Shown here in pieces: positions 37,201 through 52,200 of a stretch of 64,000 nucleotides of DNA (position 1 is its first letter; each line of letters starts with the position of its first letter). The DNA is taken from contig OZ007569.1 in assembly GCA_963931925.1 (NCBI GenBank), forward strand, positions 27,196,524 through 27,260,523, read 5' to 3'. The notes under the pieces were generated by a model that was not told the origin of the DNA, made no database searches, and was given only the letters and a program-made list of their open reading frames with translations. The stretch is from Onchidella celtica. Taxonomy: Eukaryota > Mollusca > Gastropoda > Systellommatophora > Onchidiidae. A program made the position numbers and the translations under genes.

Positions 37201-40200
37201 GGTTGTCTATGCCGGAATTTCTCCCTTCTTCTGTACAATTGAAAGACGTGTGCAGGTTTACGTGGTTTTCAGTGGCTGTGCAGTCTGTTCTGTGCGTTGT
37301 CCTTGCTTTACAGTTCCACTTTCGGCATGCAAGCAGACAGAAAATCAGCACCTGATACTCCCGCGAAAGCTGCATTATTCAGCGAAGAGAGAGCATTCCA
37401 TTCAAACTTACACAAGGACATTCACTACAGCAGAATACGTGACTGCCCATGAACGACTCCGCCAAAATCTGAAGCTTGGGAATGTTGTTGTTTCTTTTTT
37501 TTTTGTTTAGATTGAAGGAGTTGATATCTGAGAGTAAGCAACGGTTACCAAGCGCAGCGACAAATAGGGGTCGATATATAAAAGAGTATCTGTATTCAAT
37601 GAACATAGATTATGAACTTGAAAGATAAAGATAAGAGATAACTGGAGTCACTACACATTTGTTGCGCCAATGTTTACGTCCAAGAATAATTATACATAGC
37701 AAAGCAAGACAGCGTCATGTATTTTACTGACCAAAGTAGCATCTCCACGCACCTAAACTATGCAAACAGCTGACAAAAAACAACAACTCGACCAGGGGGT
37801 GACTGAAAGTGCGGCCAGCAGATGTCCTTTTACCACCATTCTTGATGCTAGACAAAAAGTCATTTCTTTCAACTGCAGATAATTTAAAGTTTTAGTGTTA
37901 AAAAAAAATAAAAAAATTGCCAGGTGCTAAAAAGAAAGTCTATTCAAATCTGGGATTTTTGAGTGCCAAAAGATAAGGCGTTAATCGTTGAGCTCACTTG
38001 TACATGATTCTTCTTCCCCTTGCGATCAACGTCTTATAGCTGTGTCCCACAAACTAATGCCTGTTCATGACAAGTTAGTAGGGCCTACATGTATGTAATG
38101 AAAAAAAAATGTTTTTTCTTTTCACCCCTCTCTGGGGATACACTTATTTATGATTTCATAATGAATGGAGCAAACCCTTGCTCACATTACTGAAGAGCTG
38201 TATTTATTGTATAGATGGTGTGGTGAGAACAAACAAACAGAAAAAGGCCAATTTAAATACGACATCTGCCAATTGGTAGTTTTGTCCAATTCGGCAACTT
38301 TTATCTGATATTTTGAATTATTTTCCGGCTGCCGTGAATCTATGAAGTGGTGCACAGAACAAGATGTGACCTATAATTGTTTTGAGTGCTATTACGTATT
38401 TGAATCTCGGAACCTAACGATTTAATCTCTCTAAAACTCACCCAAACCTCTACATTGTTGAGTAGTCATAGATATTTTTATTTCCTGTTGACTTTACGTA
38501 TGCAATCGAGCTCAAGGATCGGACATGTATTTCATGCTGATAGACTGTGTCATCTACTGGTGTGATACTACTGATAGGCTGTTATTGTGGTAATACAGTA
38601 CTAATGTAATCATGCTGTTGTTGTGGTGATACAGTACAAATGTAATCATGCTGTTGTTGTGGTGATACAGTGTAAGTTTATGTCCATACTGTTTTTATCA
38701 ATACAAATATTTATCTTACCGTTGTCCATCTATGCTGAATACATTCCAGCCCTCTCATTGTGCACTTTTTAGATGCCTTATCATATTCATATCACAGGCC
38801 AGATGGTCTTTTATTTCCTGTTTTCATATTGTCAGATCTTTCATTTTTACTGAATAAATCTATGGCATACTTCGATACATTCCAATTGTAACATAATAAG
38901 ATAGCCTAGACAAAGTTATCACTGTACATTGTTGTTTGTATAAATTGTACATACAAGACACATACGTCCTTGATTTGTTATGAAAAGTTTTATGTATACA
39001 ACCAGCAAGTATATGCACTCGTTATCAGACTGTTTCTTTTTTGGGATGTTTTCACACTTGGCAAATGGTCATATAGCACAACATATAGATTTACGGTAAT
39101 ATGCAAATTAACGCGCATTAATGTGACCCTGGTATGTCACCCCTCATCAAGGCGCAGTCCTGACTGCGTCTGAAATTTATTTATTGATGCCAGGAAACCT
39201 AAAATTATATTCGTTCTATTTCTCATCATTATAGCCAAGGACATTCCATTCGGCACATTGCATCTTGGATTTTACACAGACAGATATTCCTCTAGCCCCA
39301 ATGTGCAAGTAAATTGGGCCATTGTATAAAAAAACGGACAGTGCTTTATACTTTGTCGAATAATGATATGACTACTTATGATAAACTGTTGTGCCTGAAT
39401 AACTGTTACATATCAATGCAAACGGTGGCTTTCATGACGGGCCTGGTTTCAATATATCACTTTAAGGAGGTGAATCCTATTCTTCTATCAAGCAACTGGT
39501 AAAAATCACTCGTCCTGAATTCATAAAGCAATAAAGTGAAGAAAAAAAAAGGGGTGAGTCGGGGCGGAGGCAGTGATGGTATGTACTGGAAACAAGATTT
39601 ATAGATCAACCATTTTACCTTGCAAATTTTTACTAATCCTATACATTAAAAAAAAAGGGGGGAAGAAAGAGAAGCTGTGAGATTCAGCAGGGCGAATTAT
39701 AAATTTCCAACTTGGCCACCTTTCAAGTTCTCTCTCTCCACAATTTTTTTTGTTTAACAAAGGACCTAGTGACTGAAAGCCAGCTTTTTTGTTGTTCTTT
39801 TAGAACTTAAATTGATTATGTTACGTGGTAAATAACGAATGTATGTATATATTATCATAATTATAATACACACTATACACAGAATTATTTTACCAATAAA
39901 ATTGTCCCAAATAAAAAAAAGAGACAAGCAAGAGAAGAGAGAAATAAAAAAGAAGAAGAGACAAGCAAGAGAAGAGAGAAAGAGAGAGATGTGGGAGTAC
40001 TGTATGACGGGAATGTACAAGTCTTCCATGGTGCTTTGCTTTACAACTTAAAGCAAAACAAATAGTGAAGGAGTGCATATGAGAGAGAGAGAGAAAGAGA
40101 GTGAGATGAGCGAGAAAGAAACAACAGAAAGAAAGTGAGACGTAAGCAGAAAAGAGAAATACAGGAAGATAATAGATTTTTGCAACTGTTGTCATGTCAT

Positions 40201-43200
40201 ACACTGCAACTGTGATTTTGTCTTCTTTTGTGTCTATTGGTGAGAAAATGCAGTCTCCTGTGAAAATCTGCATGTAACAAAAGTATCGATCACATATTAC
40301 ATTAAACGTATTTTTACCCAGAATTTTTTTTTTTTTAAGTAGCCCCCCCCCCCCTCCCATAAAAGAGATTTTTAAAACGTTACCGGGCACAAACTGTAAA
40401 AACCCTTTTTTGACATTGATAAATACCATTCAATTCACAGTGTTCGTCAGTGGCAGCAGCAGGCCAAAAATATTCTCGGCTATAACTTGATAACTGTTTT
40501 CAGTGAAGGTACCAATGAGTATTTCTCACCTATAAGTTTTACAGCTGGGATCAATGATTGCAATTTATGTAAAGATTATCAACCCGAGCAACTATTGTGT
40601 TAGATTTTGAGGCCTCTTGAGTCAGTGTGTAAAATGAAAGACTGTAAAGTGTTTGCTTAAAAGATTAAAGAGGTACCCCTACAGTTGAGTTGTTTTTTTT
40701 TGGGGGGGGGGGGGGGGGGGTTTATTTGCCACAATGTCAAGATAATATGAAATCTGAAATGATATTAATGTAGTGTTAATGCTCAGAAAGAGCTAAAGGT
40801 CAAAATCATTCCTAGTTGTTTGGTTCCAACTTTTATGTTTTGTTATTTATTTTTTTATTTTTTTTCATTTATGTAGTATACATATAAAATCTTCTATCGA
40901 AATTTTGCCATCAGCTTGAATTAGGACTACTGATGATTATTAAAGGTATGTTACATTGATATGTATTGTTTTACTTATTTGAACAACTGTTCACATATTA
41001 TTATTGTTTATTACTTTCTTACTTATGATTATAATAAGAGAAATAAATGATGTATAACTATACACAGTGAGTTCTTTTGTCCAAGTGTTGATTATACCAA
41101 CTAGATGTGTCTGAAGGATAAAGTGCTGAATGGGTAGACTGTTAGACGGATAAGGATGAAAAGTGGTAAAGAACTGAATGGACAAATTAAATAAAGTAGA
41201 GGATAAGAACGTTATGTGATGAGGAAAGATTGATGGAAAAATCGAGATTGTTTCATAAAAGAAAAAGATGGCACAGTTTTTGTGACAACAATTAAATTCA
41301 AAGTGGCAATGAGAGAATAATTTTCAGACCTGCCAACACAAAAAAAAACACTTCAATAGGCAACACTCCAAGGGGCACAATTATCGGACACCCATGCCAC
41401 ATGAAGGCAAAATTGAAACTCAAACTATCGGTTATGGGTGATTATGATTTCCATAGAAAGGAGAACACAGATACAAAGCACTGCAATACACTTCACAAAT
41501 CCTTCACTTTATATATCTATATACATTAGTGTCATGTGCATACGGTCGCCACTGTTTTTTGGTTAAGCGGTTGTCAGCACGTTAACAGCCAAACTTTCAC
41601 CTTCTATTTATTTCAGTTTGATATTCAAAACTCCACTGGCCTTTATCCTAAAGTCTGGCAGGAAATTCTTTTTCGTAAAAAATCATTTCTTACGTCCCTC
41701 CCCCTCCAACACCCTGAATACAGTCACGAAGGAACAGTTGGCAATTCTGAACTTTCATGCATAAAATTTAATGGCACTAGATGATTACCAGCAAATAAGA
41801 TAACTGCCGATAAGGCACACACGAAAACAGAGGAGGAAACACAAACTACAAGAGTGAGCACAAGACAGACCCAAAGAAATGGAATGCCAGCCACATGCTC
41901 TTATCTGGCTTCTGTCAATGATACAGGGCACTTCCAATAGCATTCAAACTACAGAAAAGAAAACTAACTACACTGACCCAAACAACAAGCATTGTCATAC
42001 AGCAGTGATCACATTCAAGCTTTGTTCAGCCAGTATATGTGACCACAGAGTCCATACAATATTCACTCTTTTTTTTAATCCCCTTTGATATCACATAGGG
42101 AATGTATTTTTAGGAAATCAGAGGGGGAAAAAAACAACAACAACCGCCCAAGCCTCTCTTCACGCCCACCACTAATTGATAATGGTAAAAAGGCCCTTGC
42201 ACAGTTGTAGTGTAAGTTCTTTCACAGATAATTAAAATTCTGTCATTTGAAAAACCATCAGGAATCATTTTCACCACAACCTCTTAAAAGCCTTATAGTG
42301 CATTTCTGTCGCATATGTTGGAGTGTTGACTGCATACGGGTGAATTGTGATACATCGTTAATTGTCCTCTGTATGCATCACTTTTACACTTCTCTGAGAA
42401 CTGGTTTTACAAATACATACTATAAAAGCCTGTCACATCAGATGAGTTTAGAAACCTTTTGATGAAAGACAATATCATGAAGAATGGTTTCCACTCCCGT
42501 CTTCCTCCAATGCATGGAAAGTTTCATGACAATTTGAAGAATGTGTCAATTATGTAAGTTTGGATTTGAAAGTTAAAATAGACAACAGAATGCCCATAAC
42601 TGATAAAACAATGCACTTCTGTATACGAATTGTCCATGAGACTAGTTCCAACTATTCACTAACTTTTCCAAGAAATCTAATAACAATGACAAACAGCTGA
42701 ATGCCAAGTCACTAGGGGGACATGTCATGACAATCCACAGAGAAGTCAGTGATGAAAAACCACTTCTGAACAAACAATTTAACAACTCGCTATTACATTT
42801 TTGCAGAATGACACGAAAGAGCAAAAACTGCTAAAGCACAATACCCATAATTTTGTTGTCTCCAACAGCCAAAAAGAAGTAAACATGAAGTTTTACTATA
42901 TATGCAAAATATTGGTATGACACTGTCATCCATGCAGCCATATATAGAAAGAGAGAAGGGAAGCTCATAAAGGAATGACTACAGAAGCTAAAGCTTCTTA
43001 TAGAGACAAATCACATACATCTAAATGAAGCTCTCAAATAGAGTTTTCTCTTATAAATACATACTGATATTAAACAATCAACAAGGAACTTGGAACTGGT
43101 GTGGAGATTAAGTTAAAAAGTCAGATACTCTGTATATTATGTCAACATTTGACCTGAAAGACTATGTTCTGAGATAAATTTGTTTACCTGTCTTACTAGG

Positions 43201-46200
43201 GATTTGGGATAGCAAATAACACATCACAACCATATACAGTGAATGCTTGCAGGTTAAGTTAACCAACCCCTTAAAACAGCTTTTTTCCCCTCCTTTTTCT
43301 TGGCTGCCCCTAGTAGTCCCAGGGTGTTGAGGGAGATGTACTTTGAAAAAGTAAATATTAGTTTAACAGGGATATGTGTGATGTAGTCAGTGCTTTATCA
43401 TGATGTTGCCTCAACAAAAACGTTGGATGCGCAAAATGAAAATTAATATCTTAGACCGTTTGAGATAACACCACAAATATAAAAGATCAATGTGCATAAA
43501 ACAAATACTTGTCTTATGAGTATGTTTAACAGAAATTCTTGTTTCCCTTTTCTTCTTAAATTCATCTCTTAAGCAAATGAGAAGTTAAAGCAGAAGTTCT
43601 GATATGTTAGTGTTGTTGGAAGAAAAAATCCAGTGAAAGAATCACTTAAGGTATGCATGCAAATACATGTAACTTTGAAGGACAGCAACGTATTTTCACA
43701 TAAACATCATATATGATTAAATCTGACAAGGAGATACTATATATACACATGACATGATCTACTGCTTTTAATGCCTTTATCCTAGTCTTTTCCCAGAAAT
43801 GAAAATGCTGTGAACTTTGCACAACAATGAGTTGGCATGACAGATTTTGATAACCTGATAAAAAATTTAAAAAACATTCACACAATGGACTGATAAGAAG
43901 TGCTGAAGAAAAAAGTTTCCCTAAATGATTTGTGCACACAATGTCATCACACAGAAGGAAATGTCATTTACAGGAATGGAGAAAAATGTAAACAATGACC
44001 AAGCAACAACATTTATTCAAGAAACTGTTGAATTGATGACAAAAGAAAAAAACCAAAAAACTTGAAAAGTACGACTGTAAAATATTAAAGAAAGAATGTG
44101 ACACATGAATTGTGAAATGTTCATTCTTTCCAAATAAATGCAAATGTGACTTACCTCTGAGTATTGGGGTAGTTTCGGCAAAGCTGTCTTTGCAAAGTCA
44201 CTATTGGTGTTGAAACAATCGAACAGGCACTCTATGACTTCCAGAGTTCCAAATGTGATCTTTAACTTCTGTTTTGTTTCAAAAGACTTCTTCTCCTGGC
44301 TCACATCTACATGGACTGGCTTGGCAATCAAACTGCAGAATATGAGACATCGTAAAAGTTACATCGTCATCAACCTCTGATATAAAAATATTATGGTTAG
44401 CCTCATCATGAAACCGCACAAATCAATTCACATGACTGATCTCGACAATTGTTTGGTTTTTTTTTGCCAAATGTTCTATGAAACCCTTGAAGGAATTTTA
44501 TTTTTTATCTATCGATCAAGGAGAATACCACTAAAATATGTCATATATTACACAACAAAAAACACAACAACTAAAAATATATTTAAGACAAAGTTTACAT
44601 TTCAAGTCAAACAGTTTTTCCTTTTCTTGTAAAAACAGCTCCTCTCCACTTTTGCCGTTTCATAAATGAGCCAGTGTTATGACTTAAACACATGTTACTT
44701 TACATTTACACCTAGTTTAAGGAACCAGTGTTCCACATACTGCCTGTGTCATTAATAAATTGCCAACATCTACCTTTACTTCAAACCATGTCTATACAAT
44801 CTAGCCTTTTAAGCACTCATTGCATTCTGAACCATGCCTGTCAGATGCTCAGACAATCAAAGTGACACTGACCACCAATTAACTAACAGACTAGTCTGCC
44901 TACAAACCCTATCCCGTTCTGCATTTTAACCAGCCACAACAGCTCCCCCCAAACCTCCACTACACACAAATACCTAAAACAAAAAAAGAAAAGGGAGGGG
45001 GTGATGGCTTGGCCCAGTGGGTGAAGGTTTACAGCAGTGAGCACATGACGCAGTTTCACTCAATGAATAAGCTGTGTTGTTATTGTGGTCTGGAAAATAT
45101 TGATAACATTAAAGTGAAGCCATCACAATTTCTAATATTTGGGAGAATCTTATGTAAGCCTTCCTGAGACATTCAAAGTAAAAAGTGTATGAAACATGAA
45201 TCATTTGCAAATTACTGAAAAGTGGGAAAAAGGCATGAGGCATTGTCACAAAGTTTCTCTTTAATTAATACCCGTATAGCAGTTTATAGTCAGACATATA
45301 TTCAGATATAGTAGAGCCAACACGAGTCTTGTCACATGATAGGTGAAATATGCAATAAATGCACTAATAAAGTGGAATGACAGATGCAAAGCATTCATCA
45401 CAAGATATGATAAAGAACGCTTTGGGCTTCAGTGGGCTTGGCAAATAGATTTTGACATTTCATCATTATTATCATGGGTTTTTTTCGGGAGGGGGGGGGG
45501 GTGGTTGTGTTATATCTCTGAGAACCTTGAAAATCTCCTTAAGGTGAAGTGATGAGATTTCTGACATGATAATGCAGCGCCTTTTACTTTTACTGATTTT
45601 TATAAATTTGCAACAGTAGCAAACTTCTTTAATGTGTTGTTTTAGTGAGACTTAAACAAATATGCACTCACCACTGACATTGCACAAAGGATAAACCTAA
45701 TGGAGCCGATCCTGACAAATACATGTAGATTACCAAATCAATAGTTAAATGAGAGAAAAAGTAGCAAAGGGAAGTGAAAGAAAGGAAGAAACATGAATAA
45801 TGGGGTACACTGGAAATCAGAGGTAGAAGATGGAAAATAAAAGAAATAGGCAAGAGTGTTGAAAACGATTTACAGCAACGAGTATAAATTTACACAGATT
45901 GGTCCAGATAACTGGTGTGAATTGCAAATTTTCCATGCCCATCTTTGCGGATTATCCCTCAGTCCTGGCTATGTGTATTGTATGCACTTATATAGCTACA
46001 CACATTTGAAGCCATATTTCACGTCATCATGTCGAATTTCAGAAAGATCTTTTCAGTAGTCCTACTACCAAAAGAGTTGTCCTGCATATTTATTACATAC
46101 ATGAGAAAATTCTCCAAACGCATACTGTTCATCACAAAAATCAACTCATATTTGGAATTCCAGATATGTAGTAAGTACATTTATTCAGTATTAGCTGGCA

Positions 46201-49200
46201 GTTATGTTTGGTGTGTTGACTGTTACAGGCCCACAAAGGAACACTGAATCTTGTGTAAAACACATTAGTTTTACAACTTATAATACATGTGTAAGCCAAG
46301 GCCACAGGCAATCCTATGATGAACCTGATGATGAGTGTAACATATGTGGCTTTCACAGTTTAACACCCCTCCCTATTCATTTTGTCTTGCTTGGTGACAG
46401 ATGGTGGTCACAGTATACTTCTTTATCACTGATTTACGCTGTATTGGTGTGGCAAAAATGATTTTTTCCTGTTAAACTGATATTTTTTTAAGCCCCCCCC
46501 CCCCCCCCCCCACAAACACACACAGTTACGAATTTATTTTCATAAGTGCTAATAAGAGAATTAAAAGCCACTGCATCACGTTGTCTGTTGAGATTTACTG
46601 ACAAGTTTGTTTACAAATCTGCAGCTGCCACATTGGTGTGACATTTTTTAATAATCATTTCATCATTTTCAAAGAATGAACAAAGATAGCACTTTATTTG
46701 CTTTTTTAAAATTTCATTTACTAAGTAAAGCATAAGGGTGAAAAAACAGTGACACTTTTACCACAGCATGATGATTTAGACATTTATATGAGGTGAATCT
46801 ATTAAACTCATTAATGAAAGCTGTCAACTTTTGTTTTCATTTACTTCTGGCATTAGTAATAAGACAATTATTAATACCAAATGAATTAATAAAACAATCT
46901 CCTTTGAAAAAAAAAACGAAAAAAAAAGCAACTACCTATAAGTTATAAGGCATGTTGAACTGTAATTGATTAAAAGTTTAGCCCATTTATTACAGAACTG
47001 ATAAACCAGACTAAATGGTGTACTGTCTCCTTTTAATGTACATGGTGGAAAAAGTTTTGAGTTTTGCCTACTGCAGTCAGTAACTGTTTGTTTTTTGATA
47101 GCAGTAAAAGACAGACCAGCAACAGACAACAAAACCCTATGTCATCTTTGGTTTATGCTGATTGTACAAGAGAACAAAAAAATTTCCCAATGTAATAATA
47201 ATAATAATAATAATAAATTACATTTATATAGCGCATTTCCAATAAATGCTCAATGCGCTTTACAAGTAATAAAAACTCATTCCTCTCTCTCCCACACTCC
47301 CTCTCCCCACCCCCCTCTCTCTCTCTCTTCCCATCACATTCTCACTCCTTAACCCTCGTCCTGTGCCAACGCGAGACAAGCGAGGCCTATATTGTGGCCT
47401 ACATACTGCAAACTGGGTCCTGTGGGAGGCCAATATATTGTAGGACAGCACTGCTCCTCATGTTTTGTTTATTCGGTTGCTGCGACTATAGTTTTTTTCA
47501 CGTTTTTTCCCACACTATTTTCGCGTGTTTATCAATCCTGTTACCCCTACTACATCTAACAAAATGGTATTGTCCCATCACGTTTATTACAATGCAACTA
47601 TACGTAACTATTCACCATAATCATGTAATAGTACTGACGGTCTGAAGTTTGAACAGGGGAAAATCTTGGAGAAACTTAACTTTGATGCTGGTTGTCGTCT
47701 ACATGTGAAATGAGAACAAAGGGCCCTGTGCATATTGAGAAACTGTTTATGTCTATAATTATGAATTCGGATGTAACACTGAGGCATGCTGCATAAAAGC
47801 GTCTGTCAGTAGGTTTTTCATCAGGGAAAACTGGGAGAAAATGACCGACTTTGTTGTTGGTCGTTGCCTTTATTTGATGTGGTAATTCGAGAGATATTGT
47901 GTTGCTCTGATTAAACCGCTTTTCACTACATGCATTTACTCTACGAGCTGGAAATCAAATCTCTTGCTAAAACTAACATCACAGTACGTGGAAGCTTTAC
48001 ATATTAGAGGAGGGAGAAGGCAATGCCACGATATATGCGGTAAGTAAATTAAGCGCCTGGCTTAAATAATTTGTTCACCTGAATGGCATGACTTAGGGAC
48101 AGAAAATGGGACTTGGGAAAATGATAAAATGTGTGTTAAATGGCATGTAAATGCAGAAAATTCTGGAATTTGGGCCTTCCATTCAACAATAGAACTTACT
48201 GGATCATCACAAGTACTTTATCCGAGCATCACAGGGGTCACTTATGATTTATCCACCACTAATGTTGTTATTGCCTCTTAAGGGGAGGAGCGGCTCAAAA
48301 TATTGACCACTGGGACTAAATCTAGACAAAATTGGGAAACAATTTCAATTCTCAATTTCTCCATAACTAGCAGACAGATTGCCCCCAAATTTTGCACATG
48401 TGTACTTGGATGTATGTTCTTTGATATTACAATGGCCAATTTGGGTTATTTGTGATATTTTTTACGAGCTAGAGCAATTAGAAAGCCCTTAGGGCCCTTT
48501 GGTTTTAACGCATTTTCACCAATTTCAGTTCTTAATTTCTCCATAACTAGCGAACAGATTGCTCTCAAAATTTGCACATGTGTCATTGAATATATATACT
48601 TTGATGTTACAACGGCCGATTTGGGTCATATGCGATATTTTTTCAGACAGAGTAATTTGGAAACTGTGTTTTCAGATAAAAATCTAACCTACTACTTCAA
48701 CGTTGGAATATGACCAATTGGATAAATTTATTGGAAATATGGCGTTGTAACTCTCTTTTCATACCTATTCTTAACTTGTATGCAAAATTTGAGCTCATTG
48801 CAGCCAATGGTTTTCACAGAATTATTAATTTAAAAAGGTAATGAAAATTCAATATGGCCGCCGTTACCATAGCAACTGCAAAGTTAAAAAAAAAATTTGA
48901 ATACATTTTTCAAATCACATTTTCATTCTGATTCATTACCACAAATTTTATGGAAATTTATTAACAACTAGGGAAAATAAAATTTTTACCCGCTCCTCCC
49001 CTTAATGTAAACACAATACACGTGTTCAAAAGGACCCGATTGGCCCGACCGCCGAGGTTATCAGCAACACACGAATGATTGTCTGACTGGCCGCTGGCTA
49101 TCCCCGCACGGGGAGTTACGTGGACGAGTTCACTCACGTGGGACGAGGTTTAAGAATGTAAACAGAAAGAAAAATTCTGCACTGAATGCTTGTAGCCCAC

Positions 49201-52200
49201 CGAAGTTCAAGATTGATGAATAGCCTGTCAAGAAATCTTTGCTTAAACAGTATCAGAGCAAAAAAAAAACAACCATACAATTTAGCAAACAGGTGAATTG
49301 CTCCGGTAGAAGTCATCCCCCCCTCCCCCCCAACTTTAAGTATGATCATTTCAACCCATAATTTTAAGATGTATATGGAATGAATGTGGTTCTAATCAAC
49401 ATTGTTACTATATCCAATCAACTTTTTTTGTATGTAAACTCACCCAAGATGGTCCAATGGCAATAAGGCAGCAACTTTGTCCCTCAATTGATGAAGGGGC
49501 TTCCGGGTTTCAAGTTTTGCCATCTCTTCAAAAAATTTAGTGGCCACCTCTTCCAGCTTGTTGCTTAGAGCATCAGAACCGGGAGTAACATTATCACTTT
49601 TAGCTGTGCCTGGTCTTGATAGTGGGGTATCTGTTTTGTGAAGACTTGGGAATGACTTAGAATTGATTGGTGTGCTTGCTGATTTGTGTTTATTATGACT
49701 GTGATTGTCTGCATCCACTGGGAAAGTGAAATGAGGACTTTCAAAATAATCTCCACTGTCATGATATTCCTCATCATCGTCACTGTCACTATCATCAACT
49801 GGTTTCTCATGTTTGAAAGACGACTGAGCTTCAGGATTGGTGCTTGATGAAATAGGAATCACAGGATGTGTAAACTGAGGTTTTACTCCAGTGAAAGACT
49901 TTGGTAAGCTTGATGGGCCAAACAAATCAGACTGGAGCACTGAAGTTTTCGGTGGGTATGAGGACGATGGTGCTGGGTAGTGACAACTTGTGGCACCTCC
50001 AGGTGAAGAAGGGGGTATCACTGTACAAGGCTCTGGGTCTTCCAGTAATACTGTCACTGTGAAAAATGGTATGGTCAAGTTTACTCTCTGGCTCTCTACT
50101 GTTGGATCATCCCAGGCTCTGCTGTTGCTTCTCTCCACTGAGGAAAAATAAGTAAATGATGGGAAAAATTAATTCATGGCAGTCAACATTGGAACGTGTG
50201 GATCTGGACGATAAATACAAATAAACTGCATTTGGTGATACAGGAGACAACGATTAAACCGAAATCGGCAGGACCACAGGTTTGTTTTTTGGTTTAGAAA
50301 GAGTTTCAGTTTAGCGATAGGAGGCTTGAAAAATGCCAGTTTCAAGAGAGGTAGCCCAAATCACTACGAAAGAGGAAGAGAGGACAAATAGGCCTAATGT
50401 GAGTGCATAGGTAAAACAGACCGAACTCATCCTCACTTGCTCTGTGCTTTTGATTGAGAGTGAGGATAGGCGATTGCCCAGGCCTGGGGATACATGGGGC
50501 ATGGATATGCGGGGGAATGTGGACTAACTCTAACAATAGAGACAAGCGTGTTGACAGACAGTACAGAACCGCCATTCTCGCTACCGTTACCATACACAAT
50601 ACCATGAAATGCGCTGTCCACGGTCACTACTACCGTCTTTCTGATGTCATACATTTTACATGAAAAGTCACCTGAGATGCGCCTAACGTAACGTCTTCTG
50701 CTGTCTGATTTCGGACCAGCGAGGTTATATAGGCCTACCTCCCTCTCCTCCTACCCATGTAGCGCTGCTACTCCTATACCCCCGTGTAAGCCTATACTAC
50801 CAGGCAGAGAACGAAACACTCTCTGCTCGCTTTTGTTTGAGGGGGGGACGGGGTGATACAATGTCTTGACTAGACCTATGGCAAATCACAGTGGACTGGT
50901 TTTTTTTTGTTTTTTTTTAAGTTAAACAATAGGGTTATTTTGGTTTAGCTCTAGTTTGTTAACAAAGATAAAGAGGAAATAAAATCGGGGATGCCTATTT
51001 TCCTTCGGGTTAGTGCTAGTTTCTTTTCAGCCATTTTCGATTTAATCATTCTCCACTGTACAATGTTATATCATTTGTTTGAAGTCCTCCGACAGTCCAT
51101 TCAGTGATCACAAAAATTTACAAAAAACACAAAACCAACATAACTGCATATTCACCAAGTTACACATGCCATTTTAGACACAATAAATGAAATACATGCA
51201 TAGACTTAGTTTAATTTACCTTTAGATTTTTTCCCATGAGAAAATGTGCTGGCTGTAGGATAAAAGAAGTAAAAAAAAAAATTAAGAAAACATACATTCT
51301 CTTTTCAGCAATGCAAAACAATATTATCTTTTCAAATTTTATTTGCCAAATTGTTTCACTGAGAATGTTTTCAAATAATAGTTTGTGACATATCTTTTTC
51401 ACTCTCACCACCTGCTAGTGAACTAAATGCAAAGAGAGTTTTAAACAGAACTAAGATTTTGATCTAACAATACCTTAAATATCTCAAGGTAAGTAATAAC
51501 AATGTTCCACTGTGTGAAATACAATGTAAAATAAGCACAACTTTGCAACTAGAATGACTGTCCTGACTCACCATTAGTTGAGCTGAAAGAATCACTGACA
51601 TCAAAGGTTGACAGAGAACTTCTGTTGGCTGATGGATAGGCCGAGAAGAACATGTCATCTTCTGACAACAAACTGTCTGTAAATCAGAATAACAAAAATG
51701 TAAAAAAACAACAATATTACCAATGAAGCACTATGCATTTTTACAGCTATACGAGCTGTTCGCTACAGAAAAACAAAAGTCTGCAATTGATGGAATTCAT
51801 TTCTTTAAATTATAGGCTTATGTGCTTCTGTTGTGAAATGTAGCATATCAATTAGCATTATGTATCTTCTGGACTGAAATGAAACATTAAATAACAGATT
51901 TCCATGAACAAACCTGCTGTGGCTCCCTGCATCATTTCTAGATGTTTCTCCATGGTTAATGGTGGAACATCAATACTATCCAGAGCACCACTATCTCGTC
52001 GCTGCCTCTCTTCCTCCATAGCTGCCCTGCGACACATCTCAAAGTCTTCATCTGTCATAGGCACCTGTTTTGGAGCTTTCTTAGATCCTGTGAAGTAAAA
52101 GTTTCTTATCTGAGTGATTATTAAGACAAACACACTGACATTTCTGTTGAAAATGTGACCAGATTTATTTTAGATTATCTTACTGCATATGTTAAGTCAC

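Larger units (their letters stand above)
36618..44154. other. Large ATG2 intron, upper part
   Basis: After the LRR stop codon comes a probable 3' untranslated region, then plain AT-rich intron. It has C or G runs at 40343-40354 and 40702-40720. No coding exon is supported. Confidence 0.6.

Noticed and set aside
39890..40429. 179-codon minus-strand reading frame
   Set aside because: It follows a GA-rich tract and translates to runs of F, L and S. This is composition, not a gene.
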